Below are positions 6,751 through 14,681 of a stretch of 64,000 bases of DNA, in pieces; positions within the stretch are counted from its first letter, which is position 1; the number at the start of each line of letters is the position of its first letter. This stretch comes from CALAED01 sp036555725 (GTDB lineage Bacteria > Actinomycetota > Actinomycetes > Streptosporangiales > Streptosporangiaceae). Under the pieces are notes generated by a model that saw only the letters and a program-made list of their open reading frames with translations, ran no database searches and was not told the DNA's origin. Where the stretch lies: the NCBI GenBank assembly GCA_036555725.1, contig DATBKU010000110.1, forward strand, positions 124,001 to 188,000. The letters are read 5' to 3'. A program made the translations under genes and the position numbers.

Positions 6751-9654
6751 ATGCGAGATCAGCTGGTCGGGCGCGGTGAGCAGCTGACGCGCGTCAGGGC
6801 GGCCCTCGAGGCCGGAACCGGCCAGCTCGTCTTCGCCGGCGAGGCGGGCGCGGGCAAGACGGCGCTGCTGCGCGAGACGGCGGCGCTGGCCGAGGAGCAC
6901 GGCTTCCAGGTGGCCTGGGCTCAGGCGCATCACACGGAACGGGCCTTTCCGTACGGCGTCGTGCGGCAACTCTTCGAATCGCTGCTGCTCGCCCAGGACG
7001 AGGCCCGGCTCCAGGAGCTGACCGCCGGCGCCGCCGCGGCCGCCGCCCGGCTGCTGTTCCCCGACGAGGACGGTACGGAGAATGACGCGGCGGACGAGTC
7101 CGGCGTGGTGCAGGCCCTGCACGAGCTGACCGTACGGCTCGCCGAGATACGGCCGCTGGTGCTGGCCGTCGACGACATGCAGTGGATCGACTCCGAGTCG
7201 CTGGAGTGGATGTCCGGCCTGGTGGGTCGATCAGATCACGAATCCGTACTCACGATCGCCACGTACACGCTGGGTACCGGCCCCGCCGAGCCGGCCGAGC
7301 TGGTCGGCAGGTTCCCGTCCGTCTCGCTGCCGGGCCTCGGCGAGCGCGACATCGCGGCGCTGGCCCGCGAGGCGTTCGGCGTGGCCCCGGACCCGTCCTT
7401 CATCCGGGCCTGCCACCGCGCCACCAACGGCAACGTCCTCCTGGTCGCCGAGCTGGTGAAGGCCATGGCGGCGGGCGGCGCGACCGAGCGCCTGCCCGAC
7501 CTGATGCCGCCGCGGATCACGCGTTGGGTGCGGTCGCGCCTGGGTCACGTCTCCCGCAACGCCCTGGTGCTGGCACAGGCCGTCGTCACGCTCGGCGAGC
7601 GCCCTGAGGTGCCCTTCGTCGCCGAGCTCACCGGCGTCGACGCCGACGAGACCGACGCCATCGTCCGCGCCCTCGTCCGGATGGGTTTCCTGACCGGCAC
7701 GGAACGACTCGGCTTCGCGCACGCCGCCGTACGGGCCGCCGTCGACCAGCTGATCGAGCCGGGCGCGCGCCGGATCGACCACGCCAGGGCGGCCACGATT
7801 CTGCACGACGCGGACGCGCCCGCCGAGCAGGTGGCCGTCCACCTGCTGGCGACCGACCCGCTGGAGCAGCGCTGGGCGGCCGAGACGCTGCATACGGCCG
7901 CGGCCAACGCGCTCGGCCGGGGAGAAGCGCCGGCCGCCATCGACCGCCTCCGCCGGGCGCTGCGCGAGCCGGTCGACAGCGGACTCCGCGCCGAGCTGCT
8001 CGCGGAGCTGGGCCATGCGGAGCTGCGCCGGGCCCCGTCCGGGGCGGCGGGCCGTCCTGGCGCCGCCGTCGAATATCTCACCGAGGCGTACGAGGCCGTC
8101 CGGGAGCCGCGGCTGCTGGCGCGGGCGGCCGAGGACCTGGCCACCGCCCACTACCACGACGGCGAGTACGACCAGGCGGCGAAGGTGCTCGACGAGACCG
8201 TCGCCCGGCTCCGGGCCGAACACCCCGGTCTCGCCGACGGCCTCGATGCGCTCGCCCTCGCCATGGCCGCGTCCGGCCCGGCGGGTCCCGCGGACGGCCG
8301 CACGAGCCCTTCGGATGGCCGTCCGAGCCCCTCGGACGGCCGTGCGGGCCCGTCGGACGCGGACCGGCTCGGGCGGCTGCGCGCCAAGGCCATGCACGAC
8401 AAGGATCTGGCGATCACGGTGGCCGCCGTCCGTGCGCGGCAGCTGACGATGGCGGGCGGCGCCGACGAGGCGGTGCTGCTCGCGCAGGGAGTCGTCGAGG
8501 CGGGGCCGCCGGACACCATGCGGCGGCTGCTCGACCAGTACACGGCGGCGGGCGTGCTGAGCTACGCCGACCAGCTCGGCTCGGCGGCCCGCTGCGCGGC
8601 CGACATGATCGCGCAGGCGGGCGGGACCGGACTGCCGGGCCTGGCGGTGCTCGGGCACGCGCTGGCCGCCCAGATCGCGTTCGCCGAGGGCCGCCTCGAC
8701 GACGCGATCGAGGAGGCGCGAACCGCGAGTGGCATCCAGCGCGACCGGGGCGGTCGCGCCCAGCCCGTCGCCCGGTCGTGGGAGCTCACCGCCTTGCTGA
8801 TCAAGGGCAACGAAGAGGCGGCGGTCGCCATCCTCACCCAGGCCGGCCTGCCCGGGCTACCCGGCCTGCCTGGCGGACCCACGCGGGCCGCCGCCGGGAC
8901 CGCTACCGGCGGGGGCGCGCCGGGCGAGGGCCCGTCCGCGACCGATCTCGGCGCCCGTGGCCTGCTGCGCGAGCTGCACGGCGATCTCGGTCCGGCACTC
9001 GCCGATCATCTCGAGTCCGGGCGGAGGCTGACCGCCGCGGGCATGGTGAACCCGGCGCTCGCGCCGTGGCGGTCGCGCGCCGCGCTCCTCGCCTGCCGGC
9101 TGGGCCGTCGCGACGAGGCGCTCCGGCTGGCGTCGGAGGAGCTGGGCCTGGCCAGACGCTGGGGCACGCCGCGGGCCATCGGGGTCGCGCTACGCGCGCT
9201 CGGCGTCGCCGCCGGCGGCCCGGACGGACTATCGCTGCTGGAGGAGTCGGTCTCGCTGCTGGCGCGCTCGCCGGCCCGCGTCGAGCACGCGTACGCCCTG
9301 TACGACCTGGGCCGCGTGCTCGGCGAGTCCGGCCGCCGCGAGGACGCCCGCCCGCTGCTGCACGAGTCGTACCGGCTGGCCGGCGACTGCGGTGCCGAGC
9401 CGCTCGCCGAACTGTGCGCCACCGAGATCAGGCGCGTCGGCGGACGCCGTCCGCGCGCCCGCCTCGCCGGGCCGGCGGCGCTGACCGTCCAGGAGCGCCG
9501 CATCGCCGAGCGCGCGGTCGCCGGTGCCACCAATCGCGAGATCGCCGAGGAGCTCTTCCTCACCCTCCGTACCGTCGAGGCCCACCTGACGGGCGTCTAC
9601 CGCAAGCTCGGCATCGAAGGCCGCGCGCAGCTCGCGAGCCGCCTCGCCGACTGA
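6751..9654 (+). CDS. LAL-type LuxR-family transcriptional regulator with AAA/STAND ATPase domain
   Basis: A 967-residue large ATP-binding LuxR-family regulator. In order: an N-terminal ATPase with Walker A in GEAGAGKTALL near residue 37, Walker B LVLAVDDMQWID near 140, then a long helical, TPR-like middle, and a C-terminal LuxR helix-turn-helix in the last 60 residues (LTVQERRIAERAVAGATNRE, then EELFLTLRTVEAHL and VYRKLGI). Such proteins activate transcription after binding ATP and an inducer. The ATG at 6751 is chosen because GGAG and GGAGGG lie before it and MRDQLVGRGEQL is the normal family start; a TTG at 6724 is in frame. The middle contains a 7-residue repeat (DGRxxPS, three times) and a GLPGLPGLPGG stretch. 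Target genes are unknown. Confidence 0.92.
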   Translation: MRDQLVGRGEQLTRVRAALEAGTGQLVFAGEAGAGKTALLRETAALAEEHGFQVAWAQAHHTERAFPYGVVRQLFESLLLAQDEARLQELTAGAAAAAARLLFPDEDGTENDAADESGVVQALHELTVRLAEIRPLVLAVDDMQWIDSESLEWMSGLVGRSDHESVLTIATYTLGTGPAEPAELVGRFPSVSLPGLGERDIAALAREAFGVAPDPSFIRACHRATNGNVLLVAELVKAMAAGGATERLPDLMPPRITRWVRSRLGHVSRNALVLAQAVVTLGERPEVPFVAELTGVDADETDAIVRALVRMGFLTGTERLGFAHAAVRAAVDQLIEPGARRIDHARAATILHDADAPAEQVAVHLLATDPLEQRWAAETLHTAAANALGRGEAPAAIDRLRRALREPVDSGLRAELLAELGHAELRRAPSGAAGRPGAAVEYLTEAYEAVREPRLLARAAEDLATAHYHDGEYDQAAKVLDETVARLRAEHPGLADGLDALALAMAASGPAGPADGRTSPSDGRPSPSDGRAGPSDADRLGRLRAKAMHDKDLAITVAAVRARQLTMAGGADEAVLLAQGVVEAGPPDTMRRLLDQYTAAGVLSYADQLGSAARCAADMIAQAGGTGLPGLAVLGHALAAQIAFAEGRLDDAIEEARTASGIQRDRGGRAQPVARSWELTALLIKGNEEAAVAILTQAGLPGLPGLPGGPTRAAAGTATGGGAPGEGPSATDLGARGLLRELHGDLGPALADHLESGRRLTAAGMVNPALAPWRSRAALLACRLGRRDEALRLASEELGLARRWGTPRAIGVALRALGVAAGGPDGLSLLEESVSLLARSPARVEHAYALYDLGRVLGESGRREDARPLLHESYRLAGDCGAEPLAELCATEIRRVGGRRPRARLAGPAALTVQERRIAERAVAGATNREIAEELFLTLRTVEAHLTGVYRKLGIEGRAQLASRLAD
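8293..8355 (+). repeat. three 21-bp tandem repeats inside the LAL gene
   Basis: Three consecutive in-frame 21-base units (8293-8313, 8314-8334, 8335-8355), each beginning GAYGGCCG, encode DGRTSPS, DGRPSPS and DGRAGPS. They make a Pro/Ser-rich insert between helical repeats of the regulator. The copy number could vary among strains without shifting the frame. Confidence 0.8.
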
Positions 9655-9658
9655 TCCG

Positions 9659-9742
9659 CCGCCCGGACCATGTAACCCTGCCGCCCGGACCATGTAACCC
9701 GCCGCCCGGACCATGTAACCCGCCGCCCGAGCCACGTGGCCG
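9659..9742 (+). repeat. four-copy tandem repeat of 20-22 bp between two genes
   Basis: Units at 9659-9680, 9681-9701, 9702-9722 and 9723-9742 share CCGCCCGGACCATGTAACC; the first three are nearly identical and the last is diverged. The spacing is close to two helical turns, so each copy would present the same DNA face. It begins five bases after the LAL stop and ends 72 bases before the next gene on the same strand. The role is unknown: either slippage or an array of protein-binding sites. Confidence 0.85.
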
Positions 9743-9814
9743 CCGCCTGATCCACCACTTTCGGTAGCGAATCAAACCGTTTGTGCACGAAGATCCTGGG
9801 CAGGAGGGGGTCTC

Positions 9815-10885
9815 GTGGTGGAGGAATACTCGACGGACGGCCGGGTGGGGCGGACGCAGGCGATCCGGCGCCGGACGCGGCGGCAGCCGTACAGCATTCG
9901 CGTACAGAGGGTAGACGCGCTTCGCGCGCCCGTGACGCTGTTCGTGTGCGCGGTCGGCGGCATGGTGGCCGGGGGCGTGGCGCTCGCCACCCCGCCGTTG
10001 CCCGTCTTTCTCGCCGCCTTCGCCGGCGTTCCCGTCGTGCTCCTGCTGTTCCTGTTCTCCGGCGGGGTCACCGTCTTCGAGGTCAGCGAGCTGGGGCCGC
10101 GCTTCGGCGTGGGCGGTCTCACCGGCCGGCTCATGGCCCGCGACATCTGGTCGCCGGGCCGCGGGCGGCCGGTGATCGTCCGATGGCGGTCGGTCCGCGC
10201 CGTGGTGATCAGGTCGGGGCCGGGCACCGGCGACTCGCGGCGCACGGTCGAGGTCGGGGTCATGGTGAACCCCGGGGTCAAGGTGCCGCGTGGCTACCGC
10301 AACCCGGGCTCGGCCGAGCCGGTCCCGGAGGACTGCCCGTACTGGCAGCGCTTCCCGCCCGGCCGCGTCGATGCCGAAGAGCTCGCGACCGCCGTCACGG
10401 CCTTCGGCGACATCGAGCCGATCCGGCCCGAGCTGCGCCCCGGCCCGTACCACCTGTACGACACGAGCCGGCTGACCGGCCTCGGCGTCGTGTTGGGCGT
10501 GCTCGGCTGGGCGGCCGCGCTCACCGTACGACTCGTCGGCGGGGACCAGGGCCTGGCGGTGTTCGCGGCGCCCCTGTTCGTGCTGGGCGGCGCGGGGCTG
10601 GGCCTGGTGGGCGTGCGGCGGGACAAGCGGCTGCTGTCGCTCGACGACGGCGGGCTGCGCTTCGGCCGGCCGGTCGCATTCGTGCCGTGGTCGCACGTCG
10701 AGCGGGTCGTCGTCGACGGCCAGCCGGCCGGTGGCCCGACACTGGTACTGCGGCTGGGGCCGGAGAGCCGGCTCCCGCGCCTGTACGAGCGGCGGCTGAG
10801 GGGGGCCGACCCGGTGACCGTGGCCACCGCGTTGAGCGTCTGGTTGCCCGGCCGGATCCGCCTCGTCCGCCCCCGGCGCGGCTGA
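9815..10885 (+). CDS. membrane protein of unknown function
   Basis: A 356-residue protein with four hydrophobic stretches: two near residues 38-85 (APVTLFVCAVGGMVAGG and LPVFLAAFAGVPVVLLLFLF) and two near 215-260 (GLGVVLGVLGWAAALTV and GLAVFAAPLFVLGGAG). Between and after the pairs are soluble parts rich in beta-type sequence (GGVTVFEVSELGPRFGVGG, VIVRWRSVRAVVI, then SLDDGGLRFGRPVAFVPWSHVERVV), which look like two PH-like strands each following a helical hairpin. The start is GTG at 9815; a GTG three bases later is possible, and AGGAGGG lies upstream. I do not recognise the family. It follows the LAL gene and its tandem repeat in the same direction, 143 bases before glgB. Confidence 0.7.
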   Translation: MVEEYSTDGRVGRTQAIRRRTRRQPYSIRVQRVDALRAPVTLFVCAVGGMVAGGVALATPPLPVFLAAFAGVPVVLLLFLFSGGVTVFEVSELGPRFGVGGLTGRLMARDIWSPGRGRPVIVRWRSVRAVVIRSGPGTGDSRRTVEVGVMVNPGVKVPRGYRNPGSAEPVPEDCPYWQRFPPGRVDAEELATAVTAFGDIEPIRPELRPGPYHLYDTSRLTGLGVVLGVLGWAAALTVRLVGGDQGLAVFAAPLFVLGGAGLGLVGVRRDKRLLSLDDGGLRFGRPVAFVPWSHVERVVVDGQPAGGPTLVLRLGPESRLPRLYERRLRGADPVTVATALSVWLPGRIRLVRPRRG

Positions 10886-11028
10886 TCCTCGCGGCACCGA
10901 TCCGTCCAGGATTCGTCCAGAACCGCAGGCGACACACCCATCCACCCGCGAGGGGTGAATCATCTGGCACACGGGGCAGGCATAGGTTTGGGGGACGACG
11001 GCGACCGATCGAGGAGGCTTCGTACGCC

Positions 11029-13248
11029 ATGGCACGGGTCACGCACGACGAGATCGACCGGCTGGTCGGCGGCGATCATCACGACCCATACGCGGTCCTC
11101 GGGGCTCACCCGGGCCGCGACGGCGTGACGATCCGGGCCTTGCGGCCGCTCGCCGAGCGCGTCGAGGTGATCTTGCCCGACGGCACGCGGCATCCGCTAC
11201 GGCACCAGCACGGCGGGGTCTTCGCCGGCACCTTGCCCCAGGGCGCGTCGCTGTCCGACCCGAAGGCCGACGCGCCTCCGCTCGCGGTGCCCGACTACCG
11301 GCTCGCCGTGACGTACGGCGACGGCCCGGAACTGATCCAGGACGACCCGTACCGGCACCTGCCCACGCTCGGTGAGCTCGACCTGCACCTCATCGGCGAG
11401 GGCCGGCACGAGGAGCTGTGGAAGGCGCTCGGCGCCCGCGTGCGAACGTACACCTCGGCGTTCGGGCCGGTCACCGGCACGGGCTTCGCCGTGTGGGCGC
11501 CGAACGCGCGCGGCGTCCGCATTATCGGCGACTTCAACCACTGGGACGGCACCGCGTACCCGATGCGCTCGCTCGGCTCCAGCGGCGTCTGGGAGCTGTT
11601 CGTGCCCGGCGTCGGCGACGGCACCCATTACAAGTACGAAATCCTCGGCAAGGACGGCACGTGGCGGCGCAAGGCCGACCCCATGGCCCAGGCGACCGAG
11701 CAGCCGCCCAAGACGGCGTCCATGGTCTTCACCTCCGTCTACGAGTGGAGCGATGCCGAGTGGATGGGCGAGCGCAAGGGCAGGGAGTGGGTGCACGAGC
11801 CGATGAGCGTGTACGAGGTGCACCTCGGCTCGTGGCGGCAGGGGCTCGGCTACCGCGAGCTGGCCGACGAGCTGGTCTCGTACGTACGGGACATGGGGTT
11901 CACCCACGTGGAGTTCCTGCCGGTGGCCGAGCATCCGTTCGGCGGTTCGTGGGGCTACCAGGTGACCTCGTACTACGCGCCGACGTCGCGGTTCGGCACC
12001 CCCGACGACTTCCGGCTCCTCGTCGACCGGCTGCATCAGGCCGGCATCGGCGTGATCATCGACTGGGTGCCGGCGCACTTCCCGAAGGACGAGTGGGCGC
12101 TGGCCCGCTTCGACGGCACCGCCTTGTACGAGCACTCCGACCCGCTGCGCGGCGAGCATCCCGACTGGGGCACGCTGGTCTTCGACTTCGGCCGCTCGGA
12201 GGTACGCAACTTCCTAGTGGCCAACGCCTGCTACTGGCTGGAGGAGTTCCACGTCGACGGGTTGCGGGTGGACGCCGTGGCCTCGATGCTCTACCTCGAC
12301 TACTCGCGCGAGGCCGGTCAGTGGTCCGCGAACGTCTACGGCGGCCGTGAGAACCTCGAGGCGATCTCGTTCCTGCAGGAGACGAACGCCACCGTCTACA
12401 AGCGCAACCCGGGGATCATGACGATCGCCGAGGAGTCGACCGCCTGGCCCGGCGTCTCCCGGCCCACCCACCTTGGGGGGCTCGGCTTCGGCTTCAAGTG
12501 GAACATGGGCTGGATGCACGACACGCTCGACTACGTCAAGCACGAGGCGGTCTTCCGCCACTACCACCACGGTGAGATCACCTTCTCGATGGTGTACGCG
12601 TACTCCGAGAACTATGTGCTGCCGCTGTCGCACGACGAGGTCGTCCACCAGAAGGGCTCGCTGCTCGGCAAGATGCCCGGCGACACGTGGCAGAAGTTCG
12701 CCAACCTGCGCGCCACGCTGGCGTACATGTGGGCGCACCCGGGCAAGCAGCTGCTGTTCATGGGCGGCGAGTTCGGCCAGGGCGGGGAGTGGGCCGAGGG
12801 CCGGTCGCTGGACTGGTGGCTGCTCGACGACCCCGACGGCGACGGGGCCTACCACCTGGGCGTGCAGAAACTCGTCCGCGACCTCAACCGGGTCTACCGC
12901 GACACACCCGCGCTGTGGACCCGCGACAACGACCCGCACGGTTTCCAGTGGATCGACGCCAACGACGCGGGCGGCAACGTGCTGTCGTTCCTGCGGTACG
13001 GCCCGGACGGCGCGCTGCTGGCCTGCGTGGTGAACTTCGCCGGCATGCCGCATGAGGACTACCGCATCGGACTTCCGTTCGCCGGCGGCTGGCGCGAGGC
13101 GCTCAACACCGACGCGTACGACTACGCGGGCAGCGGCGTCGGCAACCTGGGCCGGGTGGAGGCGAGCGACCAGCCGTGGCACTCGCTGCCCGCCTCGGCC
13201 ACACTGCGCGTCCCGCCCCTCGGCGTCGTCTGGCTCACCCCGGAGTAA
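11029..13248 (+). CDS. glgB: 1,4-alpha-glucan branching enzyme
   Basis: A 739-residue GH13 enzyme that transfers alpha-1,4-glucan segments to form alpha-1,6 branches. N-terminal CBM48-type beta-domains (FAVWAPNARGVRIIGDFNHW near residue 155) precede the TIM barrel. Catalytic residues are visible: nucleophile D415 in DGLRVDAVASMLY, acid/base Glu in MTIAEEST (about 468) and the third Asp in LPLSHDEVVH. The frame is open far upstream, but the ATG at 11029 is right because GAGGAGG lies 11 bases before it and MARVTHDEIDRLVGGDHHDP is the normal family start. It partners with GlgE, TreS and maltokinase encoded at 28.0-33.3 kb, from which it is separated by 15 kb and lies on the other strand. A 19-base copy of its 3' end recurs 60 bases downstream. 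Confidence 0.97.
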   Translation: MARVTHDEIDRLVGGDHHDPYAVLGAHPGRDGVTIRALRPLAERVEVILPDGTRHPLRHQHGGVFAGTLPQGASLSDPKADAPPLAVPDYRLAVTYGDGPELIQDDPYRHLPTLGELDLHLIGEGRHEELWKALGARVRTYTSAFGPVTGTGFAVWAPNARGVRIIGDFNHWDGTAYPMRSLGSSGVWELFVPGVGDGTHYKYEILGKDGTWRRKADPMAQATEQPPKTASMVFTSVYEWSDAEWMGERKGREWVHEPMSVYEVHLGSWRQGLGYRELADELVSYVRDMGFTHVEFLPVAEHPFGGSWGYQVTSYYAPTSRFGTPDDFRLLVDRLHQAGIGVIIDWVPAHFPKDEWALARFDGTALYEHSDPLRGEHPDWGTLVFDFGRSEVRNFLVANACYWLEEFHVDGLRVDAVASMLYLDYSREAGQWSANVYGGRENLEAISFLQETNATVYKRNPGIMTIAEESTAWPGVSRPTHLGGLGFGFKWNMGWMHDTLDYVKHEAVFRHYHHGEITFSMVYAYSENYVLPLSHDEVVHQKGSLLGKMPGDTWQKFANLRATLAYMWAHPGKQLLFMGGEFGQGGEWAEGRSLDWWLLDDPDGDGAYHLGVQKLVRDLNRVYRDTPALWTRDNDPHGFQWIDANDAGGNVLSFLRYGPDGALLACVVNFAGMPHEDYRIGLPFAGGWREALNTDAYDYAGSGVGNLGRVEASDQPWHSLPASATLRVPPLGVVWLTPE

Positions 13249-13308
13249 GTCTGCTGACGCGCTCCTGGCGGTCGCCCCCGAGTAGCCGCCTGGCTCACCC
13301 CGGAGTAA
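13230..13308 (+). repeat. direct repeat of the glgB 3' end
   Basis: CTGGCTCACCCCGGAGTAA occurs at 13230-13248, where it encodes the last residues and stop of GlgB, and again exactly at 13290-13308, abutting the gntR stop. The offset is 60 bases. A weaker match, CCCCGAGTAG, lies between. It looks like a partial duplication of the gene end, perhaps left by a rearrangement. Confidence 0.9.
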
Positions 13309-14076
13309 TCACAGGTCGATGGAGTAATCCAGGACGACTCTGTCGGCGGGGATGATGATGTCGCGGCAGACTTCCAGCACCCGGTCGCCCGACAGCATGC
13401 GACGGGTGATGGCCAGGACGGGCACGCCATGGCCGATGCGGAGCGTCTCGGCCTCCTCAGGGCTCGGCATCCGCGACCGTACGGCCTCCTCGACCCGCGT
13501 GGCGGGGTGGCCGAGGAAGGCGAGCTGTGCCGGGGTGCCGCCCGGCCACGGCTCGCGGTCCGGGTCGGCGACAGGGGTGCCGGCGACAAAGTCCCACGGC
13601 AGGTAGTTGATCGAGATCTGCTGCGGCTCGCCGCGCGCGTAGAAGACGAACCGGCGGCGCAGCAACTGGGTGCCGGAGGGCAGTCCGAACAGTGACGCCA
13701 GCTCGCCGCTCGCCGGCACCCGCGAGTAGGTCCGGTCGAGGCGGTACTCCTGCCAGGAGATCCGCTGGTCGTGCGTGAACGACGTGGCCGGCATGGTCAG
13801 CGGGCCGGTTTCGAGCCGGTAGCGGTCCATGGCGACCCGGCGTACGGGCGGATGCACCCGGACGATCGTGCCGCCGCCGCGGCGAGTCTCGACCAGGCCT
13901 TCCCCGCGCAGCACCGAGATCGCCTGCCGGACGACGATCTCCGACACGCCATAGGTCGCGGACAATATCGCCATCGTGGGCAGCCGCGAGCCGGCCGGAT
14001 GGCTCCCCGCCCGAATGCCATCGCGGAGTTCGTCGGCGATGCGGAGGTATGCCGGCCTACCGTCCACGTGCGCCAC
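13309..14076 (-). CDS. GntR-family (HutC/UTRA subfamily) transcriptional regulator
   Basis: A 255-residue regulator. Residues about 8-75 are a GntR winged helix: YLRIADELRDGIRAG, then GSRLPTMAILSATYGVSEIV with the recognition helix, and VLRGEGLVETRRGGGTIV as the wing. Residues about 95-250 form a UTRA ligand-binding domain (TYSRVPASGELASLFGL, ILITRRM-type strands, DIIIPADRVVLDYSIDL at the end). The family senses small effectors, commonly sugars or amino-acid derivatives, and usually represses neighbours. It is divergent from a 73-residue protein across 109 bases that contain paired GTAT-type elements, so autoregulation is likely. It converges on glgB; a link to glycogen metabolism is only a guess. 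Confidence 0.9.
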   Translation of the reverse strand: MAHVDGRPAYLRIADELRDGIRAGSHPAGSRLPTMAILSATYGVSEIVVRQAISVLRGEGLVETRRGGGTIVRVHPPVRRVAMDRYRLETGPLTMPATSFTHDQRISWQEYRLDRTYSRVPASGELASLFGLPSGTQLLRRRFVFYARGEPQQISINYLPWDFVAGTPVADPDREPWPGGTPAQLAFLGHPATRVEEAVRSRMPSPEEAETLRIGHGVPVLAITRRMLSGDRVLEVCRDIIIPADRVVLDYSIDL

Positions 14077-14132
14077 CCCTCCCGGTCCCCGGAAGCCACG
14101 ATCCCCTTACGGACAGCTTGACGCTTATCGCC

Positions 14133-14154
14133 TTGTGTATCACTTTCGTATACA
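14133..14154. promoter_or_regulatory. possible GntR operator in divergent intergenic region
   Basis: Within the locally AT-rich gap between gntR and the small gene, GTGTATCA and GTATACAG lie close together around CTTTC, and the second contains the palindrome GTATAC. HutC-type regulators commonly bind GT-x-TA-x-AC cores, so this is a candidate operator. A TTGACG sequence at 14118-14123 could be a -35 box for the plus-strand gene, but no -10 box is at proper spacing. Confidence 0.3.
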
Positions 14155-14185
14155 GAAAGGCATTCCACAGAGGGGGCGGACCTGA

Positions 14186-14407
14186 ATGGTGGACTTCGCG
14201 GACTTGAAGGCCGCCATCGAGGGAGAGTTCCCCGGCTGGCTCGTCTGGCGCAGTGACGCGGGCCGGTGGTATGCCACCCGTACCAGGGACCTCACGGATG
14301 CCCAGCTCCAGGCCGGATACGCGATGACGGTGGCCGCCGACGACTCGGCTGGGCTGCGAGAACTGCTCCGTGACCAGCAGCGCAGGGACAGCGAGGGACA
14401 GGGGTGA
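14186..14407 (+). CDS. small protein of unknown function (73 aa)
   Basis: A short frame with protein-like composition: MVDFADLKAAIEGEFPGW, a Trp-rich centre (LVWRSDAGRWYATRTRDLTD) and a charged helical C-terminus ending in LRELLRDQQRRDSEGQ. A GGGGG sequence lies about ten bases before the ATG. It has no signal peptide or membrane segment. It is divergent from the gntR gene and shares its control region, which suggests that the regulator controls it. I do not recognise a characterised family. It resembles the many small orphan proteins found beside GntR or XRE regulators in actinomycetes, but that is a general impression. Confidence 0.7.
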   Translation: MVDFADLKAAIEGEFPGWLVWRSDAGRWYATRTRDLTDAQLQAGYAMTVAADDSAGLRELLRDQQRRDSEGQG

Positions 14408-14681
14408 AGACGGGGAGCGGGTGACCCGCCGGCCCGGACCACTGGCAGGGGCGGACCGGGCCGTGGGTCGCCTTCCCCGCCGGGTCAATAGCATGGCCTT
14501 CGCCCGCGTAGGCACTCGGTACGGAAGAGATCCCTGCTACTGGGGTGACCAATCCGTACTGCTCGGGTAAGGCTTTGCGTCAGGCGCTTGGGTGTAAGGG
14601 CGAACCTGTTGGCCGGGTCCGGCTTCTAACAAGGTGGCCGATGTCCCAGCCCATCGGCACGCCAACTTCCTGGAGGACTCG
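14408..14681 (+). other. intergenic, no gene seen
   Basis: These 274 bases lie between the 73-aa gene and the GH39-like gene. No coding-quality frame, tRNA or strong hairpin is evident. The last 12 bases hold the GGAGG ribosome site of the next gene (14672-14676). Confidence 0.5.

Noticed and set aside
9659..9742. A CRISPR array
   Set aside because: The units are contiguous without unique spacers, and no cas gene is nearby.
9781..11028. Upstream extension of the glgB frame by about 415 codons
   Set aside because: The upstream part overlaps the membrane-protein gene in another frame and is Arg/Pro-rich; the ribosome site and family start place the true start at 11029.
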